Positions 56,757-64,000 of a stretch of 64,000 nt of DNA are shown here, one piece after another. Under the pieces are notes generated by a model, which was not told the origin of the DNA, did no database searches, and saw only the letters and a program-made list of their open reading frames with translations. Location of the stretch: the NCBI RefSeq assembly GCF_030403775.1, contig NZ_JAQMWQ010000011.1:75202-139201 (forward strand), written 5' to 3'. Every line of letters starts with the position of its first letter. The first letter of the stretch is position 1. The position numbers and the translations under genes are program-made. This stretch comes from Paenibacillus sp. BSR1-1 (GTDB taxonomy: Bacteria; Bacillota; Bacilli; Bacillales; Cytobacillaceae).

Positions 56757-58752
56757 AGTTTATTTTTTCAAGATTTACTAAACAATCGTATAAAGTACTT
56801 CCCAGTCCATTATCAGATTCCCTGCTAGATGTCAGCTGATTAACAGACCCGCCAAATTCCTGCCAAATCCCTTCATCAATATTAATCGTGTCAGGGTGGG
56901 CATTGGCTAAAATAAAAATATAACCTTTGACTTCACCGCGGTCGTTCCATACCCGTACATAATCACCATTGTTTAATGACAAATCAGCTGCAATATTATT
57001 AGCAATTTCTACCTTCAGTTGCGGCTTTGAGGCGAAAAGATGATAGTTTTGTGAATGATTAGAGCGCATTGGGTGAATCGTCAGCAGGCTATAGGGATAT
57101 TTTTCTGCCAGAGCAGGATTTGTCCATTTCGATTCGTCCGGTACGGCTAATTTCAAGAGACCGTCCTCACCTTTAAGCAAAGAGGTAAATTCAAATTTGC
57201 CGCTCGGTGTCTGAAAATTCATTTCCTGCCATGGAATGTACTCAACTGGCAGTTCCAATGTTTGTGCTTCTTTTAATTTTTGAAGTGTGATCCCGTAAGG
57301 CGCCAATGGCTTTAACGTCATCTCAAGGAATTGGTCTCTGGAATAGGAAAATTCCTCCCCAAATCCAAGTCTTTCCGCTAATTGCGTCCAAATCCATAAA
57401 TCAGATTTTGCTTCGCCCGGCGCTTCGACAAGCTTTGGGCCATAATTGATATAATGATGGTACATCGAGGAGTAGTAAAAATCCTCCTCTTCAAATGCGG
57501 TAGCCGTTGGCAATACATAATCAGCCATTCGTGCCGTATCGGTCATATATTGGTCAATAACAACCAGCGTTTTGACTGAAGAAAAAGCTTCTTTAACCAC
57601 ATGAGTGTCAGGCACCTGAGTTAACGGGTTCCCGCATGTCACGATAATCATTTGAATTTCCGGGTCTGCTGCCTTGAGCACTTCTTCCGCCTGCTTCATT
57701 ATTGAAAATTGCCGATGGTATTGTCTGCGGCCGGCAAGGGTTAATTCTTCAAAGGCAAAGCTTTGCCCCACTTGAAGGTTAGCATAATTGGCACCGCCGC
57801 CGGCAATTCCGATATTTCCACTGACGGCTACGAGTGCATCAATCAAGCGAATCGTATTCCCGCCGTTTTGATATCGCTGCAAACCTAAGCCCATATAAGT
57901 GGAAGTGGGTTTATCCGCATAAATCCTAGCCAGCTGCGTAATAGTTTCTTCCGCCACCTCTGTCATTTCGCTTATTTTTTCAAGGGAAATGCTGTCCAAC
58001 AGCCCTTCTAAATCTTTATAGCCGTGTGTATGCTGTTTAATAAAGGATTGATCCTCTAAACCTAAGCGGAGTATTTCTTTCATAATGCCAGCAGCCAGCA
58101 ATCCATCCATTCCAGGTTTAATCGTGATATGCTGATCGGCAATTTTGGCTGTTGCATTGAACAGGGGGTCAATAACATAAAGGTTTGCGCCCCGCTTTTT
58201 CACCTCTAATAGCTTTTCGTAGAAATGCATATTTGTCCTAGCCACATTTCTTCCCCAAACAATGATGTTTTTGCTATTAAAAATATCATCCGGTCCATGG
58301 CCGTAAGCACTGCCAAAATCCCATTTCTGCGCTTCAATCCCCGCTCCCCAGCATAGGGAGCCATACAGTTCTGTTACTCCGCCATAGGCATTAAAGAAGC
58401 GCTGATCCAAATTTTTTAATATCCCGTTATTGGCATAATCGTGGCTGTGAAGAACCGCTGTTGTACCGTTTTGTTTTTTAATTTCTACTAATTTCGCAGC
58501 GATTTCACCAAGGGCCTGATCCCAAGTTATTGGTTCGAATTGACCGTTTATCTTTTTTAAGGGGTGCAATAACCGTTTTGATGAGTTTGTTCTTGTTTCC
58601 AATTGACGGCCTCGGCCGCAAATTTTCCCCTTTGTAATCGGATGGGATGGATCGCCGTCGACTTTTATTACTTTATTATTTTCTACTGTTACATTTAAAC
58701 CGCAGCTATCCCAGCAATTTAACGGACAAGCCGACTGTATAATCTTTGCCAC
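56755..58752 (-). CDS. Molybdopterin-dependent oxidoreductase (YyaE-like)
   Basis: A 665-residue enzyme of the DMSO reductase superfamily. The N-terminal CPLNCWDSCGLNV and later KGKICGRGRQLE supply cysteines for a 4Fe-4S cluster. Other conserved stretches are ITWDQALGEIAAKL, IIVWGRNVARTN and the C-terminal MRSNHSQNYH and NIAADLSLNNGDYV of the molybdopterin dinucleotide-binding domain. B. subtilis YyaE lies at the same locus; the substrate is unknown. GTG at 58752 follows GGGGGGAGA. The frame extends to 58869, but that part is translated repeat DNA. Confidence 0.88.
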   Translation of the reverse strand: MAKIIQSACPLNCWDSCGLNVTVENNKVIKVDGDPSHPITKGKICGRGRQLETRTNSSKRLLHPLKKINGQFEPITWDQALGEIAAKLVEIKKQNGTTAVLHSHDYANNGILKNLDQRFFNAYGGVTELYGSLCWGAGIEAQKWDFGSAYGHGPDDIFNSKNIIVWGRNVARTNMHFYEKLLEVKKRGANLYVIDPLFNATAKIADQHITIKPGMDGLLAAGIMKEILRLGLEDQSFIKQHTHGYKDLEGLLDSISLEKISEMTEVAEETITQLARIYADKPTSTYMGLGLQRYQNGGNTIRLIDALVAVSGNIGIAGGGANYANLQVGQSFAFEELTLAGRRQYHRQFSIMKQAEEVLKAADPEIQMIIVTCGNPLTQVPDTHVVKEAFSSVKTLVVIDQYMTDTARMADYVLPTATAFEEEDFYYSSMYHHYINYGPKLVEAPGEAKSDLWIWTQLAERLGFGEEFSYSRDQFLEMTLKPLAPYGITLQKLKEAQTLELPVEYIPWQEMNFQTPSGKFEFTSLLKGEDGLLKLAVPDESKWTNPALAEKYPYSLLTIHPMRSNHSQNYHLFASKPQLKVEIANNIAADLSLNNGDYVRVWNDRGEVKGYIFILANAHPDTINIDEGIWQEFGGSVNQLTSSRESDNGLGSTLYDCLVNLEKIN

Positions 58753-58782
58753 AGCTCTCCCCCCAAATCTTTTTATATCTAT

Positions 58783-58944
58783 GGCTATTTTCGCAAAGAT
58801 TGTTGTTTGTCGTATAAGTTCATCAACCCGAATATTTAGATTCTTCGTGCCATCTTTTCGTAAGAGCATTTGCGAAAATTGCCTAGAAACTTTGTAAATG
58901 ACCCTTAATAAGTTCCAAAAGTAACAAAGTTTACGAAAAGAGCC
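58783..58944. repeat. 162-bp dispersed repeat with terminal inverted repeats, copy 2
   Basis: The ends are GGCTATTTTCGCAAAGAT and, on the opposite strand, GGCTCTTTTCGTAAACTT, so about four in five of the terminal bases are inverted. The whole matches 6768-6929 with the same length. It lies 30 bases upstream of the oxidoreductase start, so it probably contains or displaces part of that promoter. Confidence 0.8.
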
Positions 58945-58980
58945 TTATCTAATAAAAATAATACAGCATCCCAAAAAAAG

Positions 58981-59006
58981 AAGCATGAAAATTATTCTTC
59001 ATGCTT
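58981..59006 (-). terminator. Terminator of the DUF951 gene
   Basis: A nine-base stem, AAGCATGAA with TTCATGCTT, overlapping the last codons; the minus strand continues with TTTTTTT. Confidence 0.85.
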
Positions 59007-59189
59007 AACCAAAATTTTCTTCATTTTTCTTGAAAACTCTCTCCTTGGAATGAGAACACTATGGCCGCAGCCTTCACATTTAATGCGGACATCCATCCCC
59101 ATGCGGATAATCTTCCAGCGATTCGTCCCGCACGGATGCTGTTTCTTCATTTCAACCACATCGTTTAAAGCAAACTCTTTTTCCTCCAC
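58992..59189 (-). CDS. DUF951 family protein (YyzM-like)
   Basis: A 65-residue protein. After EEKEFALNDVVEMKKQHPCG comes a zinc-ribbon-like centre with CGTNRWKIIRMGMDVRIKC and then CGHSVLIPRREFSRK. The cysteines suggest metal binding. The function is unknown. GTG at 59189 gives the family length. The ATG at 59201 is only one base from AAAGGA. The gene follows the MscS gene on the same strand. Confidence 0.85.
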   Translation of the reverse strand: MEEKEFALNDVVEMKKQHPCGTNRWKIIRMGMDVRIKCEGCGHSVLIPRREFSRKMKKILVKHEE

Positions 59190-59204
59190 CCGACTCACCA
59201 TCCT

Positions 59205-60089
59205 TTAAACACTTGGTTCTTTTACATTACTTGAATCCTTCGAGAACATCACCATGCGTGGATATGGAATTTCAATTCCATGGGCATCTAGTTCAATTTT
59301 GATATCTTTTCTTATTTTCCTCGTAACTGCAGCATGCTTCATTGGCAATGTTTCAGCAATAATTCTAATTATTACTTCTGATGGTCCAAAATTTTGAATG
59401 CCCAAATACTCCGGAGCTTTTACTAATTCCTCATATTGTTCCGGCATTTTTTCAAGTAAATCTTTAATGACTGTCTCAGCCTTATCAATATCTTCCTCAT
59501 AAGCAATTCCGACATCAATTATTGCAATGCTATTATTAAGGGAAAAGTTGGTTACTTCCATAATACTGCCATTTGGAAGAATATGGACTTCCCCAGTCCA
59601 GCTTTTTAATTTGGTCGTCCGTAAGCCTATTGTCTGAACCGTTCCCTCAAACTGTCCGATGCGGACATGGTCACCGACCGAAAATTGGTCTTCAAAAATG
59701 ATAAAAAATCCTGTAATCACATCTTTAACCAAACTTTGGGCGCCAAAACCTACAGCCAAGCCGACAATCCCGGCACCGGCAAGAAGGGCCTTTACATCGA
59801 TTCCTAATACGGAAAGAATCATCATAAAAGCAATAAAATAAACCACATAAGAAAGGATATTATCTAAAAGTTTTGAGAGGGTCTCTTCGCGTCGTTCGGA
59901 AGTACTGAGCGGAGAGAGGTTTCTAATTTTAAATATGTTATGAATGGCCAATTTTCCAATGCGGATTAATATATTGGCAATGACAAGAATGGCGATAATC
60001 TTTAATAGCCCTTCGCCCAAGTTTAACCACGTATCTTCATTTTGAAATTTATTAATCAATTTTTCCATGCCTTTTTCAGTTAGACTCAT
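59205..60089 (-). CDS. MscS-family mechanosensitive ion channel
   Basis: A 294-residue channel with three membrane segments, the third carrying the pore pattern LLAGAGIVGLAVGFGAQSLV near residue 105. The beta domain begins FFIIFEDQFSVGDHVRIGQF, followed by VQTIGLRTTKL and HILPNGSIMEVTNFS. It opens under membrane tension to release osmolytes. ATG at 60089 follows GAAGGTGG. It is divergent from yyaC and in line with the DUF951 gene. Confidence 0.93.
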   Translation of the reverse strand: MSLTEKGMEKLINKFQNEDTWLNLGEGLLKIIAILVIANILIRIGKLAIHNIFKIRNLSPLSTSERREETLSKLLDNILSYVVYFIAFMMILSVLGIDVKALLAGAGIVGLAVGFGAQSLVKDVITGFFIIFEDQFSVGDHVRIGQFEGTVQTIGLRTTKLKSWTGEVHILPNGSIMEVTNFSLNNSIAIIDVGIAYEEDIDKAETVIKDLLEKMPEQYEELVKAPEYLGIQNFGPSEVIIRIIAETLPMKHAAVTRKIRKDIKIELDAHGIEIPYPRMVMFSKDSSNVKEPSV

Positions 60090-60183
60090 ACATCCACCTT
60101 CCTTTATCTAAACCACATCTATTTTAACAATTTTCTTTCTTACATTGTAGCATTATGATTTTTTCATTTTCTATCCACTTCAT

Positions 60184-60213
60184 GTATAGATTTACTGAAT
60201 TTTCCGTATACTA
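60184..60213 (+). promoter_or_regulatory. Forespore-type (SigF/SigG) promoter of yyaC
   Basis: GTATA (60184-60188) and TATACTA (60207-60213) are 18 bases apart. This agrees with the forespore pattern (GHATR, 18 bases, CATNHTA) with one mismatch, and the gene is a sporulation protein. Confidence 0.55.
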
Positions 60214-60241
60214 ATAAAACTTAGAGTAGGGAGTGGGATTA

Positions 60242-60856
60242 ATGAATCTAAAAACGAACTTTTTTGACAGGAGGAGCAAGACTCGCATCATTCATGATGA
60301 TGATCAGGCATCCGAAAATTTAGCGGAGGAATTGCTGGCCGCCATTCCAAAAGTGACTAGCCGCCCGATCGTATTTGTTTGTATTGGTACAGACCGCTCC
60401 ACCGGAGATTCATTAGGACCACTTGTCGGAACATTGCTTGAAGAAAAAGAACTGAAATCCTTTTATGTATATGGAACATTAGATGAGCCGATCCATGCAG
60501 TGAATTTAGCAGAAAAGCTAAAGGAAATTCATATTAAGCATGTAGACCCGTTTATTATCGGAATCGATGCCTGTCTGGGAAGGATGAAAAATGTCGGTGT
60601 CATTCAACTTGGGCATGGTCCAGTCAAGCCAGGCGCCGGGGTAAACAAGGAGCTTCCAGCTGTTGGCGATATCCATATCACTGGGATTGTCAATGTCAGC
60701 GGGTTTATGGAATTCTTTGTATTACAAAATACACGGTTAAATCTAGTGATGAAAATGGCGAAAACGATCGCCGGCGGAATTTACGAAGCCAGCCTCTTGT
60801 ATCCAAAGCAGCGCTGGAACGATTTAAAATGGTTAGATGAAGAAAAAACAAATTAA
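60242..60856 (+). CDS. yyaC: Sporulation protein YyaC (spore protease-like)
   Basis: A 204-residue protein distantly similar to the GPR spore protease. Visible blocks are RPIVFVCIGTDRSTGDSLGP near residue 45, YGTLDEPIHAVNL and FIIGIDACLGRMKNVGVIQ, and GHGPVKPGAGVNKELPAVGD. ATG at 60242 is eight bases after AGGGAG; GTG 60233 is inside this SD. A forespore-type promoter lies upstream and a shared terminator downstream. Confidence 0.93.
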   Translation: MNLKTNFFDRRSKTRIIHDDDQASENLAEELLAAIPKVTSRPIVFVCIGTDRSTGDSLGPLVGTLLEEKELKSFYVYGTLDEPIHAVNLAEKLKEIHIKHVDPFIIGIDACLGRMKNVGVIQLGHGPVKPGAGVNKELPAVGDIHITGIVNVSGFMEFFVLQNTRLNLVMKMAKTIAGGIYEASLLYPKQRWNDLKWLDEEKTN

Positions 60857-60880
60857 AAAGAGCACAGGGGTGCTCTTTTT
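60855..60880. terminator. Bidirectional terminator
   Basis: An 11-base stem, AAAAAGAGCAC with GTGCTCTTTTT, with A and T runs built into the arms. It lies between yyaC and the convergent DUF554 gene. Confidence 0.9.
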
Positions 60881-60890
60881 GTGATTCCAT

Positions 60891-61607
60891 TTATTGTAAG
60901 AAAGTATGATAAAAATACATACCGGTGACAATGATTCCCGTGATTACAATGCCAGGGAGAAGGTTTGCGACCCTTATTTTCACCATTCCGGTAAGATTAA
61001 GACCAATGGCAAAAATCATAATACCGCCTGTTGCTGTCATTTCAACGATGAATTGATCCATCAAGGCTTGGGGGACAAAACGGTCAATTTGTGTGGCAAA
61101 TAAGGCAATCAAACCTTCATAAAGTACAACAGGAATCGCTGAAAAAATGACACCAATTCCAAGTGTGGTCGTTAAAATCAATGCAGTGAATCCGTCAATC
61201 AAAGATTTCGTATACAATACATCATGATCGCCGCGAATACCGCTGTCAAGGGCTCCGATAATTGCCATGGCACCAATCACAAAGATTAAAGTGGCCGTGA
61301 CAAACCCCTCTGAAATACTGCCTTTTCCATTGGAACCGACCCTTTTTTCCAGCCAGCCGCCCAAATCATTTAATTTATCCTCGAGTTTTAACAGCTCACC
61401 GACTACCGCACCAACTACTAGACTTATAATGACAATTAGGAAATTTTCGCTTTTGAAGCCCATTTGCAATCCTAAAACCATAACGGACAAGCCAATGGCA
61501 TACATGACCGTGACTTTCATTCCCTCTGGAATTCGGTTTAACAGCTTACCGAGAAGAGTACCAATCACTATTAATAGTCCGTTAACTATTGTTCCTAGTA
61601 AAAACAT
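60891..61607 (-). CDS. DUF554 family membrane protein
   Basis: A 238-residue protein with seven or so hydrophobic segments. It starts LLGTIVNGLLIVIGTLLGKL and has AMAIIGALDSGIRGDHDVLY near residue 115, which is diagnostic of DUF554 (YdfK/YqgA). The function is unknown; transport is assumed. ATG 61607 has AAGGTGA upstream. Confidence 0.9.
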   Translation of the reverse strand: MFLLGTIVNGLLIVIGTLLGKLLNRIPEGMKVTVMYAIGLSVMVLGLQMGFKSENFLIVIISLVVGAVVGELLKLEDKLNDLGGWLEKRVGSNGKGSISEGFVTATLIFVIGAMAIIGALDSGIRGDHDVLYTKSLIDGFTALILTTTLGIGVIFSAIPVVLYEGLIALFATQIDRFVPQALMDQFIVEMTATGGIMIFAIGLNLTGMVKIRVANLLPGIVITGIIVTGMYFYHTFLQ

Positions 61608-61676
61608 GATGTTTCACCTTATTTAGCCTTTCGAAATAATTAATATTACTAAACTATCATATTAAGATAAAAAAAT

Positions 61677-61698
61677 AAACCATCCCTTTGGATGGTTT
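61677..61698 (-). terminator. Terminator of parAB
   Basis: A nine-base stem, AAACCATCC with GGATGGTTT, and a CTTT loop, touching the parB stop. Confidence 0.88.
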
Positions 61699-62546
61699 TA
61701 AAATGACTCTTCCTGGCCAAGCATTTCAAGAATCCGTTCCAGATCTTCCTGCGAGAAAAATTCAATTTCTATTTTCCCCTTATTGTTATTTTGCTTAATA
61801 TTCACTGTCGTGCCAAAACGCTCACGCAACGAATGCTCACGTTCCTGAATGAAAACATCCTTTTTCTTCTCAGGCTTTTTTGTTTCACGTGAAACATCTT
61901 CATTTAATAGTTGAATTAATTTTTCCAACTGGCGGACGTTTAACGCTTCATTGATAATTTTTTCGATTAAAACAGGCAACTTAGCTTTTTGTCTTAGTCC
62001 TAATAAGGCACGGCCGTGACCCATTGATATTTTTCCTGCTGAAATTAACTCTTGAATATGGGGAGGAAGGGAAAGCAGCCTAATATGATTAGCGATATGC
62101 GGCCGGCTTTTGCCTAAGCGTTTCGCTACTTCCTCTTGTGTCAGCTTCAGCTTTTCCATTAATGTTTGGTAGGCAAGTCCCTCTTCAATCGGATTCAAAT
62201 CTTCCCGTTGAAGATTTTCGAGGACAGCCAATTCCATCATTTGCTGTTCAGAAAGCTCGCGAACGACCGCTGGGACTGTTTCAAGCTTCGCTTCTTTAGC
62301 AGCCCGGAAACGGCGTTCACCGACAACAATTTCATAGCCCTTGATTGTTTTTCTAACAACGAGCGGCTGTAGGATTCCATGTTCTAAAATCGACTCTTTT
62401 AATTCATCGATTGTATCTTGGTGGAAGGTTTTACGTGGCTGGTAGGGATTCGGCCGCAGCTCCTTAAGTTTAATTTCTTGGACTGTTTCTTCTTTGCCGA
62501 CATCCGCAAAAAATGCATTAAGGCCTTTTCCTAATCCTTTAGCCAT
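61698..62546 (-). CDS. parB: Chromosome-partitioning protein ParB (Spo0J)
   Basis: A 282-residue CTP-dependent DNA clamp that loads at parS and spreads. The CTP motif is [20 protein letters not shown] near residue 75, followed by [20 protein letters not shown], and the helix-turn-helix is [20 protein letters not shown] near 145. It recruits SMC and controls Soj. ATG at 62546 lies inside the end of parA (eight-base overlap). A parS site is inside the gene, as in B. subtilis. Confidence 0.98.
   Translation of the reverse strand: MAKGLGKGLNAFFADVGKEETVQEIKLKELRPNPYQPRKTFHQDTIDELKESILEHGILQPLVVRKTIKGYEIVVGERRFRAAKEAKLETVPAVVRELSEQQMMELAVLENLQREDLNPIEEGLAYQTLMEKLKLTQEEVAKRLGKSRPHIANHIRLLSLPPHIQELISAGKISMGHGRALLGLRQKAKLPVLIEKIINEALNVRQLEKLIQLLNEDVSRETKKPEKKKDVFIQEREHSLRERFGTTVNIKQNNNKGKIEIEFFSQEDLERILEMLGQEESF
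61881..61896. other. parS site inside parB
   Basis: TGTTTCACGTGAAACA, a perfect ParB loading site, in the same place as the parS inside spo0J in B. subtilis. Confidence 0.95.
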
Positions 62547-63300
62547 TTGAGACCACTTCCTTCGCTAAATCTAAATAGACTTCTGCTCCGCGGGATTTTG
62601 CATCATAGGTAATGATCGGTTCCCCATGACTTGGAGCTTCACTTAGACGCACATTTCTAGGAATAATTGTTTTATAAACCTTGTCTTGGAAGTATTTTTT
62701 TACTTCTTCAATGACTTGAATGCCAAGATTAGTCCTTGCATCAAGCATTGTTAGTAATACTCCTTCAATTTTTAATTCTTGATTTAAATGCTTTTGCACC
62801 AGTCTTACGGTATTCAAGAGCTGACTTAGTCCTTCAAGCGCATAATATTCACATTGTACTGGGATTAAAACGGCATCGGAAGCTGTTAAAGCATTGATGG
62901 TTAATAAACCTAAGGATGGCGGACAATCAATAATAATATAGTCAAATTGATCCTTAACCTCTCCGAGGGCGCGTTTTAAACGGACCTCTCTGGAAATCGT
63001 CGGAACGAGTTCAATTTCTGCTCCAGCCAGCTGGATGGTTGCTGGAAGTGCGTATAAATTTTCAACAGATGATGGTTTAATAACTTCATTTACTTCGACA
63101 TCGTCTACTAAAACATCATAGATACACTGTTCAACTTCTGCCTTTTCAATTCCAATCCCGCTTGTTGCATTTCCCTGCGGGTCAATGTCTACCAATAAGA
63201 CACGTTTCCCTATGTGTGCTAAGCAGGCGCCTAGGTTGACAGAGGTAGTCGTTTTGCCGACTCCACCTTTTTGATTCGCGATCGCAAGAACTTTGCCCAC
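62539..63300 (-). CDS. parA: Chromosome-partitioning ATPase ParA (Soj)
   Basis: A 253-residue deviant Walker-type ATPase. Its P-loop is [20 protein letters not shown] with the signature lysine, followed by [14 protein letters not shown] and [19 protein letters not shown]. It works with ParB at the origin and modulates DnaA. GTG at 63300 follows GTAGGTGA. First gene of parAB. Confidence 0.98.
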   Translation of the reverse strand: MGKVLAIANQKGGVGKTTTSVNLGACLAHIGKRVLLVDIDPQGNATSGIGIEKAEVEQCIYDVLVDDVEVNEVIKPSSVENLYALPATIQLAGAEIELVPTISREVRLKRALGEVKDQFDYIIIDCPPSLGLLTINALTASDAVLIPVQCEYYALEGLSQLLNTVRLVQKHLNQELKIEGVLLTMLDARTNLGIQVIEEVKKYFQDKVYKTIIPRNVRLSEAPSHGEPIITYDAKSRGAEVYLDLAKEVVSNG

Positions 63301-63470
63301 GATGTCACCTACCCTTTATATCTTGAAAAATTTTATTCTAGGAATCTATTAAAAATTATCCTCCATAAAAGAAAGAAAGTAAAATTTCATTCCTATATTT
63401 TAACATGAAATTGATAGGTTTTTGTTTTTTTTCTAAAAATATTCCAATCAGTTAATTTTTCCAAAAAAAT

Positions 63471-63500
63471 AGAACCAAACAAGTATGATTGTATGGTTCT
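63471..63500 (-). terminator. Terminator of noc
   Basis: A seven-base stem, AGAACCA with TGGTTCT, around a long loop, then ATTTTTTT on the minus strand. It is weaker than the other terminators. Confidence 0.6.
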
Positions 63501-63513
63501 TCTAAAACGTAAA

Positions 63514-64000
63514 TTATTTTTTCTTTGGAATCCGAATTGTAAATTGGTAAAATTCGTCAAATTCTTCTTCCTCAGCGTCAAGATTAATCCCGCTGTCGGT
63601 TACCATTGTCAACGATTGACGAATGGTATTGACGGCGATTCTCATATCCTTGCTAAATGCTTTGCGTTTCGGCTTGGGTTTTTCATTTTTTTGTTCAAGC
63701 ATCCTGACAACGCGATCCTCGGTCTGCTTAACATTCAAATTCCTTTCAATAACCTCAGCCATGAGGACCACCTGTTTTTCTGGATCCTTAAGTGGAATCA
63801 AGGCACGTGCATGCCGCTCAGTAATGATTTTATTTAATAAGGCTTCCTGTACCGGCTGCGGTAATTTTAAAAGCCGCAATTTATTGGCGACAGTCGATTG
63901 GCCTTTGCCAAGCCGCTGTGCTAGTGCCTCTTGCGTGAGGTTGTGCAGTTCGAGCAGTTTTCCGTACGCAATCGCTTCTTCAATCGGCGATAGCTCTTCC
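63514..64000 (-). CDS. noc: Nucleoid occlusion protein Noc (5' part outside window)
   Basis: The C-terminal 161 residues of a ParB-like protein. The window edge falls in [20 protein letters not shown]; the helix-turn-helix reads [20 protein letters not shown], then [20 protein letters not shown] and a C-terminal [12 protein letters not shown]. Noc binds its own sites and the membrane to keep division off the nucleoid. The divergence from ParB and its location upstream of parA support noc. The N-terminal membrane helix and CTP motif are beyond the edge. Confidence 0.92.
   Translation of the reverse strand, partial: EELSPIEEAIAYGKLLELHNLTQEALAQRLGKGQSTVANKLRLLKLPQPVQEALLNKIITERHARALIPLKDPEKQVVLMAEVIERNLNVKQTEDRVVRMLEQKNEKPKPKRKAFSKDMRIAVNTIRQSLTMVTDSGINLDAEEEEFDEFYQFTIRIPKKK

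Noticed and set aside
58752..58869. N-terminal extension of the molybdopterin oxidoreductase
   Set aside because: The extra 39 codons are the translated 162-bp repeat; GTG 58752 has the only suitable SD.

Overview
The window looks like the origin-proximal left flank of a Bacillaceae chromosome, closest in style to Bacillus, Neobacillus or Mesobacillus (an inference from gene content and order). The right half follows the order found left of oriC in Bacillus subtilis: rlmH, htrC, the wal operon, purA, dnaB (dnaC in B. subtilis), rplI, gdpP, yybS, rpsR-ssb-rpsF, ychF, a yyaE-like gene, a DUF951 gene, an MscS channel, yyaC, a DUF554 gene, parB (spo0J), parA (soj) and the start of noc. Two perfect parS sites, two degenerate parS-like sites and a cluster of DnaA boxes support this placement.

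The left half is accessory. 1-6310: a hierarchical tandem repeat, pepT, a phosphotransferase-like gene, a YerD-like FMN enzyme, a DUF4023 gene, then a plasmid-type ParM/ParR pair. 6440-8135: three arrays of GTNNACR heptamers spaced 8 and 12 bases apart, which I read as a candidate centromere; two arrays belong to a duplicated block that also carries the tail of the neighbouring hydrolase gene. 8442-11813: two divergent surface proteins sharing cell-wall-binding repeats. 11856-19063: a sporulation-type histidine kinase, an LLM oxidoreductase, an amine oxidase, and a LysE exporter divergent from a MocR regulator.

19254-29677 is a nucleotide-sugar and glycosyltransferase locus: GT2, GT11, GT7-like and GT10 transferases, gmd, manC, an Fcl/ColC homologue and a ColD homologue. 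Together these would make GDP-mannose, then GDP-4-keto-6-deoxymannose, then most likely GDP-L-colitose. Four broken genes (two remnants of fcl and manC, a frameshifted transferase and an rfbC tail) show that the locus has been remodelled. No polymerase or flippase is visible, so the product is more likely a glycosylated surface or spore protein than a capsule, but the export genes could lie elsewhere. 29920-36612 holds a frameshifted M20 peptidase, an MFS transporter, a DrrAB-like ABC exporter, a histidine kinase and an RluF-type pseudouridine synthase.

Two dispersed repeat families each occur twice: a 196/195-bp element with CTGTTGATT ends (17.4 and 55.3 kb) and a 162-bp element with imperfect terminal inverted repeats (6.8 and 58.8 kb). 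A four-tRNA cluster (Lys-Glu-Asp-Phe) sits between purA and the M23 peptidase gene. Many start sites were moved from the longest open frame to the codon with a proper Shine-Dalgarno sequence (SD); each case is stated.
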